64,000 nucleotides of DNA from Polaribacter aquimarinus. GTDB lineage: Bacteria > Bacteroidota > Bacteroidia > Flavobacteriales > Flavobacteriaceae. Shown piece by piece: positions 17,956-25,147 of this stretch. Below the pieces are notes generated by a model, which saw only the letters and a list, made by a program, of their open reading frames with translations, did no database searches and was not told the origin of the DNA. The translations under genes were made by a program, and so were the position numbers. The stretch's first letter is position 1. Each line of letters begins with the position of its first letter. The stretch is taken from assembly GCF_003129485.1 (NCBI RefSeq), contig NZ_QFFG01000007.1:112495-176494 (forward strand). The letters run 5' to 3'.

Positions 17956-18831
17956 TTATTTTTCATTTTTTTTGAAACCGTAGAGGTTTTGATGTAAAAA
18001 ATCTGTTGGAAATTTATCATCACCTTTAAAACCTATTTCTACAGTACCACTATCTTCTGGAATGTAATCGGTTTTAAAAATATAATCCCAAAGACTTAAA
18101 CTAATTCCATAATTCATTCCGTATTTACCTTTAGGTAAAACATATGCATGATGATATAAGTGCATTACAGGATTGTTTAAAATGTATTTAAAAATACCCC
18201 AAGTTATTTTAATATTTGCATGATTAAGATGACCAATAGCTATGGTAATGAAGTGAACTATATAAGCTTGTTCTGGTTCAAAACCGCCAATTAACATAAC
18301 ACCAAAAGTTTTAAGTGGTTTGTATAGAACATTTTCCATCCAGTGATATCTTAAATGTGCCGCAAACCCCATTTCTTTTACGCTGTGATGTACTTTATGG
18401 AACCTCCATAAAAAGGCATATTTATGTAAAAGTACATGTGTAAACCATTGTACAAAATCTAGAATCACAAAAAACACTAACAATTGCAACCAAGGCTCCC
18501 AATTAGAAATATTAATTAAAGCTAAACTTTTTGCAGTTATGTTAAACTCTCCAAACAACAATCCAAGAACTTCATAAAAACCACTAATTACTATTGAGAA
18601 AATGAAGAAATTAAAAAACATATAAAAAGCATCTAACCAAAAATCTTTTCTAAAAATAGCTTGATTTTTTCTCCAAGGAAATGCAATTTCTAATACCCAT
18701 ACAATAAGAGAAATAACAGTTAACCCCCAAAAATAATTTGTATACCATGGCACATCAAAAATGATAGATTTCCATGTCCAATCTACTGTTCCAATAAAAG
18801 TATTTATAAAAGCGTCTAAATATTTTTCCAT
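17956..18831 (-). CDS. Sterol desaturase / fatty acid hydroxylase superfamily protein
   Basis: A 291-residue membrane protein with about four hydrophobic segments and the histidine clusters that bind the di-iron centre: 'HVLLH', 'HKVHHS', 'HLRYH' and 'HLYHHAY'. Enzymes of this superfamily use O2 to hydroxylate or desaturate lipids at the membrane face. Which lipid is unknown. It lies 13 bases downstream of the cytochrome subunit of the sulfite dehydrogenase, so it may be cotranscribed, though the metabolic link is not obvious. Confidence 0.88.
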   Translation of the reverse strand: MEKYLDAFINTFIGTVDWTWKSIIFDVPWYTNYFWGLTVISLIVWVLEIAFPWRKNQAIFRKDFWLDAFYMFFNFFIFSIVISGFYEVLGLLFGEFNITAKSLALINISNWEPWLQLLVFFVILDFVQWFTHVLLHKYAFLWRFHKVHHSVKEMGFAAHLRYHWMENVLYKPLKTFGVMLIGGFEPEQAYIVHFITIAIGHLNHANIKITWGIFKYILNNPVMHLYHHAYVLPKGKYGMNYGISLSLWDYIFKTDYIPEDSGTVEIGFKGDDKFPTDFLHQNLYGFKKNEK

Positions 18832-18844
18832 TTTTTTTAATTTA

Positions 18845-19321
18845 TTATTTTAAAGTATACCAGTCTATATTGTTTAAATTTATTCTTCTTCCTTTTGATG
18901 TTGTAGGATAATTATTAACAAGATAGTTTACTATAATTTTTTGATTTTCTCCTAAATCCCAAAGGTTTTGTGTTTCTTGCATCCATTTAATAGTTGTATT
19001 CCAGCGTTCGGTATTCATTCTATTTTGGGTTATTATCTTAGCAGAATGACAATTTGTGCAATTGTTTACAACGGTCATTAAACCATCAGAATCAATTAAA
19101 CCAGTTCTTACATGAATACCATTTTCAATTCTATCTTCATCGTCATTTTCTGAAGCAATTTTTTGAGTTTCATTTAAATTTTGATTATTAAAAATGGATA
19201 AAGTTGGATTGTAAATTACTAAAAGAAGTAAAATAGAAGCTAAAAAAGAAAAAAACAGAGCTATATAAGCTGTTTTTTCAGCTTTTTTAATTTTTATGTC
19301 AAATTCAGTATCCTTACTCAT
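18845..19321 (-). CDS. Monohaem cytochrome c, probable sulfite dehydrogenase electron-acceptor subunit
   Basis: A 158-residue protein with one N-terminal membrane anchor (about 17-37) and a periplasmic cytochrome domain with one CxxCH haem site, 'NCTNCHSAKI' near residue 89; a Met in the following helix (NRMNTERW) may be the sixth ligand. Its ATG overlaps the last base of the molybdopterin gene, so the two are translationally coupled. By analogy with SorAB or SoxCD it would take electrons from the Mo subunit. Confidence 0.85.
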   Translation of the reverse strand: MSKDTEFDIKIKKAEKTAYIALFFSFLASILLLLVIYNPTLSIFNNQNLNETQKIASENDDEDRIENGIHVRTGLIDSDGLMTVVNNCTNCHSAKIITQNRMNTERWNTTIKWMQETQNLWDLGENQKIIVNYLVNNYPTTSKGRRINLNNIDWYTLK

Positions 19322-20541
19322 TATATAACTTTTACTGCAATTCTATGACAAGCATTATTTAAATACCCTTTAGGATTCCATCCAGGTAATAGCATTGGTT
19401 GTGAAACTCCGTTTCTATCACTTGCTTTTGCCCAAACTTCATAATATCCATTTTTAGGAAAAATTATTGAAGCAGAAAAACGTTGCCAAGCTAAACGGTT
19501 TATAGGTTTTTTAAGGGTACAAGTTTTCCAGGTAGCACCAAAATCAATGGAATATTCCATTTTACTAACCTCTAGTTCTCCAGCCCAAGCATGACCTCTT
19601 ATATTTAACTTTCTTTCTTTTTTTATTGTAGCACCAGATTTTGGATAAGTGATTAAAGATTTTACAGGCATAGATTCTATAATACACATGTTTTCATCTT
19701 TTACTTTTTCACCGGGAGCAACTGGATTTTTAGGAACTCTATATGCTGTACCCATCATTTTAGTGCCATCATGTACTTTATCTCTAATGCTAATTCTATT
19801 TATCCATTTACCAGAAACAGATGCAGGCCATCCGCCTGCAACTAAACGTACGGGATAACCGTGAATTAAAGGTATTTCTTTTCCATTCATTTCAAATGCT
19901 AAAAGTGTTTCGTCTTGTAAAGCTTTAGAAATTGGGCAACCTCTAGATATGGGTTCTTTGCTAGGATCTCCACTTAAATGTGTATCAAAAGAATGATAAC
20001 CAATATAAACGGCATCATTATTTATACCTACGTCTTCTAAAATATCTTTTAATCTTACACCAGTCCAAGAAGCACAATGAACAGCCCCTATTGTCCATTG
20101 ATTTCCTTTTGCAGGAGGGTCAAACTCACTTCTTCCATTTCCTCCACATTCTAGTGTTAGTTGGTATGAGTGTTTTTTAAATTTAGTTTTTAAATCATTT
20201 AATGTATATGTTTTTTTTCTTTTTGCAGACTCTCCATCAATAGTTAAAACCCAATCTTTAGGATTCATTTTTTCTGGAGTTCTTCCATTATTTCTGATAA
20301 ACATACTAGAGTTAGGAGTAACATCATCATCTAGTAAATGAGCTTGAGATTCAATATTCCAAGGTTTATCATTTAAAACTATCATTTCTTTGTTCTTATT
20401 GAAAAGTTTAAAAGGATCTACATTTTGAAGAGCAATAGGTGTGTACCCTTTTTCAATATTCGAACCAAAAACAATTTCAGTACCAATTAATGCAGTAAAA
20501 GAACTTAAGACAGTTTTTTTTATAAATAATCTTCTTTCCAA
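19321..20541 (-). CDS. Molybdopterin-dependent sulfite oxidase family protein (sulfite dehydrogenase catalytic subunit)
   Basis: A 406-residue protein with a Tat-like signal ('MERRLFIKKT' then a hydrophobic run). The Mo ligand Cys sits in 'TLECGGNGRSEF' (about 131), followed by 'CASWTGVRLKDILEDVG', 'GYPVRLVAGGWPASVSGKWI', and the C-terminal dimerisation domain ('IRGHAWAG'). Motif wording is closest to the SoxC/SorA-type bacterial enzymes. It would oxidise sulfite (or a Sox-bound sulfane) in the periplasm and reduce the cytochrome encoded next. No other sox genes are in the window. Confidence 0.88.
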   Translation of the reverse strand: MERRLFIKKTVLSSFTALIGTEIVFGSNIEKGYTPIALQNVDPFKLFNKNKEMIVLNDKPWNIESQAHLLDDDVTPNSSMFIRNNGRTPEKMNPKDWVLTIDGESAKRKKTYTLNDLKTKFKKHSYQLTLECGGNGRSEFDPPAKGNQWTIGAVHCASWTGVRLKDILEDVGINNDAVYIGYHSFDTHLSGDPSKEPISRGCPISKALQDETLLAFEMNGKEIPLIHGYPVRLVAGGWPASVSGKWINRISIRDKVHDGTKMMGTAYRVPKNPVAPGEKVKDENMCIIESMPVKSLITYPKSGATIKKERKLNIRGHAWAGELEVSKMEYSIDFGATWKTCTLKKPINRLAWQRFSASIIFPKNGYYEVWAKASDRNGVSQPMLLPGWNPKGYLNNACHRIAVKVI

Positions 20542-20604
20542 TGGTTATAAAAGTTTAAATGAATTAAATAGTTGTCCAATATACATCTGCTATGTCTTTT
20601 GCAG

Positions 20605-20620
20605 TGTAACAAAAGTTACA
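20605..20620. promoter_or_regulatory. TGTAAC-N4-GTTACA dyad, CRP/FNR-type operator candidate
   Basis: A perfect 6-base dyad with AAAA centre in the divergent region between the sulfite dehydrogenase genes and the membrane protein. Size and spacing suit a CRP/FNR-family dimer; which regulator is unknown. Confidence 0.5.
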
Positions 20621-20676
20621 TATAAAAATTAAAAGTACTTATATATTGCGTAATTACTAAAAATCAATATAAAATT

Positions 20677-21366
20677 ATGAGAATAATGGAAAAAAATTTT
20701 GAAACAAATTTTACAGGAGTAGCATTTGTTTTAGCAGCAATATTACTATGGGTGGGTTGGTTTCTGTCTCCTCATCAAATAGGAGAGTATATTGTAGCAT
20801 CAGATTTTGCTAAAGTTGGAGAAAATGTTTGGTACTGGATATGGATGTATCGTATACATATATTTGGTTGGGTTACTATGGGAATATCAATGTTTTCTTT
20901 ACTTTCTTTAACTTCTGGTAAACCTTATAATGTAGTTGTTTATCCTGGTATAGGAATGGTTGTTGTTGGTACTTTTACTTTAGCAATTGCAAATGCATTT
21001 TATTACAATTTTGGAGCTTGGGGAGTTGGTAAAACTGCTGGAATGAATGCAGCTGAAATAACTATTTTTATGGATAGTATTTTGTCTACCAATCAATATG
21101 TAACTTGTTTTATAAGGTTCGGAAGAATATTTTCTGGAGTTGGACTTGTTTTATTAGGGTTTGCTTTTGTTAAATGGAAGATGGTAGGCGTTTGGTTAGG
21201 TTGGATTACTGTTTTATTAGGTTTGTTAGCTATGTTAACTATTTTATTGATACCTGATAATTATGAAGTTTATAAACCCATTTTTCATGTAAAAGTTATA
21301 TGGTTAATGCTAATGGGTTTTACTTTATTAAAACAAGGAATACATTTGCCACAGGTTAAAGAGTAA
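20677..21366 (+). CDS. Hypothetical multi-pass membrane protein
   Basis: A 229-residue protein (or 226 from ATG 20686) with about six hydrophobic segments, Trp-rich near the start ('WYWIWMYRIHIFGW'). I do not recognise the family. His and Arg residues inside membrane segments ('YRIHIFGW', 'CFIRFGRIF') could bind a cofactor, but this is speculative. It is divergent from the sulfite dehydrogenase operon across the dyad at 20605, so both may answer to the same regulator. Confidence 0.7.
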   Translation: MRIMEKNFETNFTGVAFVLAAILLWVGWFLSPHQIGEYIVASDFAKVGENVWYWIWMYRIHIFGWVTMGISMFSLLSLTSGKPYNVVVYPGIGMVVVGTFTLAIANAFYYNFGAWGVGKTAGMNAAEITIFMDSILSTNQYVTCFIRFGRIFSGVGLVLLGFAFVKWKMVGVWLGWITVLLGLLAMLTILLIPDNYEVYKPIFHVKVIWLMLMGFTLLKQGIHLPQVKE

Positions 21367-21422
21367 ATTTAAAGATCTATAAAAGAGAAAAGATAAATCA
21401 AATCTTTTCTCTTTTTTTATTT

Positions 21423-21962
21423 TTAATTACAAACTTTACAATCTTTTTTATCTTGTATTTCACCTACTAAATTTCCTTTATTATTTAATACAAAACCACA
21501 GCAATCCATAAAACCTTGAGCAATTAATTTTCTTGCACGTTGTATTTGCGATTTAGTTGTGGGTAAACTTTGTTTTAATTGATTAGCTACTTCTTGTTGT
21601 TTTAATCCTTTTATGTCTGATAAAAATAAAGGGTCTCTATATTTTTTAGGAAGACTTTTTAAAATGCCTCGTAAACAATCTTTTTCTGTATGCATTGTTT
21701 CAGTAATTTCAGTTTCTTTCTCAAAATTTGCAATTTCAAAAGTTTGATTTGTAGATTTCCAATAATCTAAAATTGAATTTCTAGCAATGGTAAAACACCA
21801 AGACTTTAGCTTATTTATATCATTTAATGTGTGTAATTTTGTGTGAATTTTGATAAATGTATCCTGCAAAATATCATCAGCAACAGTACTATTTTTTACT
21901 TTGCTGATGATAAATCGTTTTAAATCTTCTGAATATTTTGTCCAGACTTGTTTAGTTGTCAT
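21423..21962 (-). CDS. sigZ: SigZ-like sigma-70 family RNA polymerase sigma factor
   Basis: A 179-residue ECF-type sigma factor. Region 2 is 'DDILQDTFIKIHTKLHTL...LKSWCFTIARNSILDYWK' and region 4 is 'LPKKYRDPLFLSDIKGLKQQEVANQL', a helix-turn-helix. The tail beyond region 4 carries Cys residues ('DCCGFV...DCKVCN') and resembles the end of SigZ-like factors; it might sense metal or redox state. No anti-sigma gene is adjacent. The gene lies 76 bases downstream of a cysteine-rich peptide gene on the same strand, suggesting a common stress response. Confidence 0.85.
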   Translation of the reverse strand: MTTKQVWTKYSEDLKRFIISKVKNSTVADDILQDTFIKIHTKLHTLNDINKLKSWCFTIARNSILDYWKSTNQTFEIANFEKETEITETMHTEKDCLRGILKSLPKKYRDPLFLSDIKGLKQQEVANQLKQSLPTTKSQIQRARKLIAQGFMDCCGFVLNNKGNLVGEIQDKKDCKVCN

Positions 21963-22038
21963 AAGAATAAAATTCTAAGATGTATTTCTAGCAAAGTCAA
22001 AAAAATACGAAACCTTTAGACTGCACTTAAAATATTAG

Positions 22039-22146
22039 TTAACAATTACATGATGAACATGTACAGTTTTCACAAGTACAATTTTTGCAATTACCATTTT
22101 TACATTCTACACAAGTACATGAACATTGATTTTTATAATTTTTCAT
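22039..22146 (-). CDS. Metallothionein-like cysteine-rich peptide (35 aa)
   Basis: An ATG-to-TAA frame of 35 residues with 11 cysteines, arranged as CSCTC, VEC, NCKNCTC, ENCTC and SSCNC. The CxC and CxxC spacing is that of metal-thiolate proteins. Lys/Asn linkers and no hydrophobic stretch suggest a small cytosolic metal binder. It sits 76 bases upstream of the SigZ-like gene, whose product also ends in a Cys-rich tail. The reading frame has no stop and regular Cys spacing, which is unlikely by chance in such AT-rich DNA. Confidence 0.7.
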   Translation of the reverse strand: MKNYKNQCSCTCVECKNGNCKNCTCENCTCSSCNC

Positions 22147-22245
22147 TTTGTTTGTTTTTATATTCATAGAATAGACTTAAAGTTATTAAAAAAGATGCAT
22201 TTTGAGATGTGAATTTTTGTTTTTTTGAAATTAGACAAAGTATAA

Positions 22246-22267
22246 TTATCCGTTTTTATGGGGATAA
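22246..22267. promoter_or_regulatory. TTATCC-N10-GGATAA dyad upstream of R-body genes
   Basis: Six-base inverted arms with a 10-base centre, 79 bases before the first RebB start and 100 bases from the Cys-rich peptide start on the other strand. Could be an operator for either side. No clear TAnnTTTG promoter is visible for the R-body genes, so they may depend on an alternative sigma factor. Confidence 0.35.
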
Positions 22268-22345
22268 ACACCTGATTTTTCATTTGTATTAAAATAGAAT
22301 GACATTGATTAACTAAATTTAAATAATAATATAAAATTTCACAAA

Positions 22346-22582
22346 ATGGCAGATCAAGTAAATTCTCAAATAACAGATGCAGTAACTCAATCTAATGTAA
22401 AAGTTGTTGGTGAAGCACCAGCAATGGCTATGGGTAATGTATATCAATCTTTAGCACATTCTATAGGTATTTTAATGGAGAATGCAGTAACTCAGCAACA
22501 ACAGGCAAGTATACTTTCTCAGGCAGTAACTACTCAATGTGTAACAACAATTTTAAATTCTAAAGATGGAGGAAACAAGTAA
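22346..22582 (+). CDS. RebB family R-body structural protein
   Basis: A 78-residue protein that fits the RebA/RebB family: 'VNSQITDAVTQSNVKVVGEA' at the start, 'PAMAMGNVYQSLAHSIGILM' in the middle, then the Gln-rich 'ENAVTQQQQASILSQAVTT'. These small proteins polymerise into R bodies, long protein ribbons rolled into cylinders that can unroll with a pH change. No signal peptide, as expected for a cytosolic assembly. Overlaps the next gene by 17 bases. Confidence 0.88.
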   Translation: MADQVNSQITDAVTQSNVKVVGEAPAMAMGNVYQSLAHSIGILMENAVTQQQQASILSQAVTTQCVTTILNSKDGGNK

Positions 22583-22916
22583 TAGTAAAGTAAATGCTCA
22601 AATTATTGACGCTATAAAACAAGTAAATGCTTTTCTTGGAGATAGTGACTTTAGTTTGGACTCAATTTCTAATCAATTGACAGCACAAGCAGTTGGAGTT
22701 GCTATGATGAATATTGTAAATCAACAACAACAATTGTATACTTTGCAAAATGCTGTTACTACAGCAGCAGCAAAATCTATGTTAAATTCTAGTCCGCAAG
22801 AAGCTATTCAGTTGATGAACGAGGTTGTTAAGGAAAACAATTTAACAAATTCATTAAAAGATTTAAAACAAATGATTGATGAAATAAAGAGTCCCCAAAA
22901 TAATAAACAGGCTTAA
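22566..22916 (+). CDS. RebB family R-body protein, divergent second copy
   Basis: A 116-residue paralogue of the preceding gene: 'VNAQIIDAIKQVNAFLGDSD' aligns with the RebB start, and 'NIVNQQQQLYTLQNAVTTAA' with the Gln-rich part, followed by a 35-residue charged helical tail that the first copy lacks. The start lies inside the first gene (17-base overlap in another frame), so the two are coupled. R bodies usually need several Reb proteins of different size; this longer form may nucleate or cap the ribbon. Confidence 0.82.
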   Translation: MEETSNSKVNAQIIDAIKQVNAFLGDSDFSLDSISNQLTAQAVGVAMMNIVNQQQQLYTLQNAVTTAAAKSMLNSSPQEAIQLMNEVVKENNLTNSLKDLKQMIDEIKSPQNNKQA

Positions 22917-22926
22917 TTTATTTATT

Positions 22927-22944
22927 TTTCAATAATTATTGAAA
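22927..22944. promoter_or_regulatory. Perfect palindromic operator TTTCAATAATTATTGAAA
   Basis: An 18-base perfect palindrome overlapping the -33 TTG of the regulator gene's promoter. Its TTTC-N10-GAAA frame matches the operator at 23492-23517, so it is probably the autoregulatory site of the GbsR-type protein. Confidence 0.65.
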
Positions 22945-22968
22945 GTTTAGAAAATTATTGTATATTTG
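22939..22968 (+). promoter_or_regulatory. Promoter TTG-N19-TATATTTG for the GbsR/MarR gene
   Basis: TTG at 22939-22941 and TATATTTG at 22961-22968, an exact Bacteroidota promoter. The ATG at 22973 is only four bases further, giving a very short leader. Confidence 0.75.
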
Positions 22969-22972
22969 TCTT

Positions 22973-23476
22973 ATGAAATTAGATGAGGCAAAACATAAAT
23001 ACATTCAAACTTGGGGAAGTTTAGCTACTTCTTGGGGTATTAATAAAACAATGGCACAAGTACACGCATTGTTATTAGTATCTACAAAACCCTTATCAGC
23101 AGAAGACATTATGGATGCTTTACAAATTTCTCGTGGAAATGTAAATATGAATGTTCGCGCTTTAATTGATTGGGGAATTGTTCAAAAAGAATTTGTAGTA
23201 GGGGAGCGTAAAGAGTTTTTTGTGGCTGATAAAGACATTTGGGAGTTGTTTAAGCAAATAACTAAAGAACGTAAAAAAAGAGAAATTGAACCAGTTTTAA
23301 AAGTATTAGAAGATTTGCAGCAAGTTGATGATGTTACTGATGAAGGAGAAGAGTTTAAAAAAGTTTTAAGTGATTTATCTTCTGTAACTACAAAAGTGAA
23401 CGGTTTATTAGAAAACGTTATAAAAGCTGATGAACATTGGTTATTATCTAATTTTACCAAAATAATGAAAAAGTAA
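22973..23476 (+). CDS. GbsR/MarR family transcriptional regulator
   Basis: A 167-residue DNA-binding protein from ATG 22973; a TTG at 22958 lies within the promoter and is rejected. The winged helix is 'KPLSAEDIMDALQISRGNVNMNVRALIDWGIVQKE' (about 40-75) with wing 'VVGERKEFFVA', followed by a charged coiled-coil dimerisation tail, as in GbsR-type regulators. Matching palindromes in front of its own gene and of the next gene point to autoregulation and control of the downstream run to about 26 kb. Confidence 0.85.
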   Translation: MKLDEAKHKYIQTWGSLATSWGINKTMAQVHALLLVSTKPLSAEDIMDALQISRGNVNMNVRALIDWGIVQKEFVVGERKEFFVADKDIWELFKQITKERKKREIEPVLKVLEDLQQVDDVTDEGEEFKKVLSDLSSVTTKVNGLLENVIKADEHWLLSNFTKIMKK

Positions 23477-23491
23477 AAAAAATTTGAACAC

Positions 23492-23517
23492 AAACTTTCA
23501 AATATTTCTGAAAGTTT
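23492..23517. promoter_or_regulatory. Operator AAACTTTC-N10-GAAAGTTT before membrane-protein operon
   Basis: Perfect 8-base arms separated by ten bases, 15 bases upstream of the next start codon. It shares the TTTC-N10-GAAA frame with 22927-22944. Confidence 0.65.
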
Positions 23518-23532
23518 TAAATGTTATAAGTT

Positions 23533-23910
23533 ATGACAACAAACATCTTAACAATGACATGGATTAATAGGGTTTTAATGATTCCTTTTATAATCACTTT
23601 AATGTTAGGGGTAATTGATTTTGGCTTTTTCTATTACTCTGCATTGATAGCACTTTTAATTGGTCCTTTTCAATTTTTTTCATTCCTTTTAACAACTATG
23701 TATTATAGAAAAGTAAAAAAAATAAATAGAGGTTATTTAGTAATTTATGGTTGTTTAGTAATTGTCTATTTCGTCTATAGTTACTTATTAATAGGCGTTT
23801 ATGAACTTTTTGATAGAATAGATTTAATTAGGATAATTATCTGGACAACTCCAGTATTTCTATCTTTTTTTTGGACATATATTCTTGAATCAATAAAAAA
23901 AGAATTATGA
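23533..23910 (+). CDS. Hypothetical membrane protein in GbsR operon
   Basis: A 125-residue protein with four hydrophobic segments separated by short loops ('YYRKVKKINRG' is the only basic loop). I do not recognise a family. It is the first gene behind the second operator and overlaps the next gene by four bases (ATGA), so it is coupled to it. Similar small membrane proteins accompany GbsR-type regulators in flavobacteria as far as I recall; function unknown. Confidence 0.7.
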   Translation: MTTNILTMTWINRVLMIPFIITLMLGVIDFGFFYYSALIALLIGPFQFFSFLLTTMYYRKVKKINRGYLVIYGCLVIVYFVYSYLLIGVYELFDRIDLIRIIIWTTPVFLSFFWTYILESIKKEL

Positions 23911-24290
23911 ATCAAATCACATACATACTGTACATTTTATTGTCAACTTTAATTGTAGTTCTTGTTGGAAACTGGTGTTACAAAAATGGCAAAGTGTATA
24001 TATTAAATTATTTTTCCAAAGATGTAAGTTTTGGTAATGGAATCAATAAGTTACTAAGAACTGCTTATTATTTGTTAAACATAGGTTTGGCAATCTGGAG
24101 CTTGCATTCTATGAGAGAAATAAATACTTCTATTGAAGTGATTTTGGAAATCTGTAACAGATTAAGTTATATTTTATTAATCATTGCATCACTTCACTTT
24201 ATTAATATATACGCAGTGTATTTAATTTATAAACATTATAATAATAATAAAAATGAAAATCAACATAGAACAAAACTGGCAAAAAATTAA
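23907..24290 (+). CDS. Hypothetical small membrane protein (paralogue of 24767-25147)
   Basis: A 127-residue protein with about three hydrophobic segments. The stretch 'YKNGKVYILNYFSKDVSFG..INKLLRTAYYLLNIGLA' aligns with 'FKNSKIFMLDIFNQKVEIA..TNKLFKIGFYLLNIGFA' in the protein encoded at 24767, so the two are paralogues. The C-terminus is Asn/Lys-rich and its coding end overlaps the next gene by 38 bases. Confidence 0.7.
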   Translation: MNQITYILYILLSTLIVVLVGNWCYKNGKVYILNYFSKDVSFGNGINKLLRTAYYLLNIGLAIWSLHSMREINTSIEVILEICNRLSYILLIIASLHFINIYAVYLIYKHYNNNKNENQHRTKLAKN

Positions 24291-24744
24291 AATGCATTTT
24301 AGCAAATCTTTTGGAGCAAATATGCACGTTTCAATTGCTTCTGTTAATAAAGATAATCAGCCAACTGTGACTCCAATTGGTTCTTTGTTTCTGAATGATA
24401 ATCAAACAGGATTTTATTTTGAGAAGTTTGCAACAAAGCTAAATATAAATTACGAAACGAATAAAGACATCTGTGTTTTAGCAGTGAACAGTGGTACGTT
24501 ATTTTGGTTAAAATCATTATTTAAAATGAAATTTCCTGAATATCCAGCTGTAAAATTATATGGAGAATTAGGAGTTAAAAGAGATGCCACAGATAAAGAA
24601 TATAGAGCTTTTCAAAGAAGAATTAGACAAACTAAAAGATTAAAAGGCAGTAAGTATTTATGGCAAGATATGAGTATGGTAAGAGAAATAAAATTCACAA
24701 AAGCAGAGAAAATTAACTTAGGCGTAATGACTAAGGAACTATAA
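24253..24744 (+). CDS. Pyridoxamine 5'-phosphate oxidase-like (FMN-binding split barrel) protein
   Basis: A 163-residue protein whose N-terminus 'MHVSIASVNKDNQPTVTPIG' and 'SLFLNDNQTGFYF' fit the split-barrel flavin fold. The C-terminal 'EFRAFQRRIRQTKRLKG'-like helix is not part of the catalytic PdxH enzyme, so vitamin B6 oxidation is unlikely; members of this group bind flavin, F420 or haem. It starts within the upstream gene (38-base overlap in a different frame). Confidence 0.75.
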   Translation: MKINIEQNWQKIKMHFSKSFGANMHVSIASVNKDNQPTVTPIGSLFLNDNQTGFYFEKFATKLNINYETNKDICVLAVNSGTLFWLKSLFKMKFPEYPAVKLYGELGVKRDATDKEYRAFQRRIRQTKRLKGSKYLWQDMSMVREIKFTKAEKINLGVMTKEL

Positions 24745-24766
24745 ATTAATATTAAAACCAATAATT

Positions 24767-25147
24767 ATGAACACTTCACTAGAATTAATCGCTTATATCA
24801 TTTACTTGCCAATTGCTATTGGATTAACCACATTTGTTTCTCAGCATTTATTTAAGAATAGTAAAATTTTTATGTTAGATATTTTTAATCAAAAAGTAGA
24901 AATTGCTATGGCAACAAATAAACTTTTTAAAATCGGATTTTACCTTTTAAATATTGGTTTTGCTCTGAGAATTATATCAATTTATAGCTTGACAGGATAT
25001 AAGGATTTGGTTGAAACGTTAAGCGCAAAAATTGGTGGTTTTTCAATTTATTTAGGAATTGTAATGATTCTTTTTATCATATTTTTTTTAAAAGGAAGAA
25101 AAGCTAGCAAAGAAAATAATTTGAGAATTAATAAAGAAAAAGTATAA
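24767..25147 (+). CDS. Hypothetical small membrane protein (paralogue of 23907-24290)
   Basis: A 126-residue protein with three hydrophobic segments and a charged C-terminal tail. It aligns along its length with the protein encoded at 23907-24290, including the shared 'YLLNIG' core. Its stop codon overlaps the start of the SDR gene by one base, so it belongs to the same transcript. No known function. Confidence 0.7.
   Translation: MNTSLELIAYIIYLPIAIGLTTFVSQHLFKNSKIFMLDIFNQKVEIAMATNKLFKIGFYLLNIGFALRIISIYSLTGYKDLVETLSAKIGGFSIYLGIVMILFIIFFLKGRKASKENNLRINKEKV

Noticed and set aside
24253..24744. PdxH (pyridoxine 5'-phosphate oxidase)
   Set aside because: Shares only the split-barrel fold; the PdxH substrate and C-terminal dimer motifs are absent.
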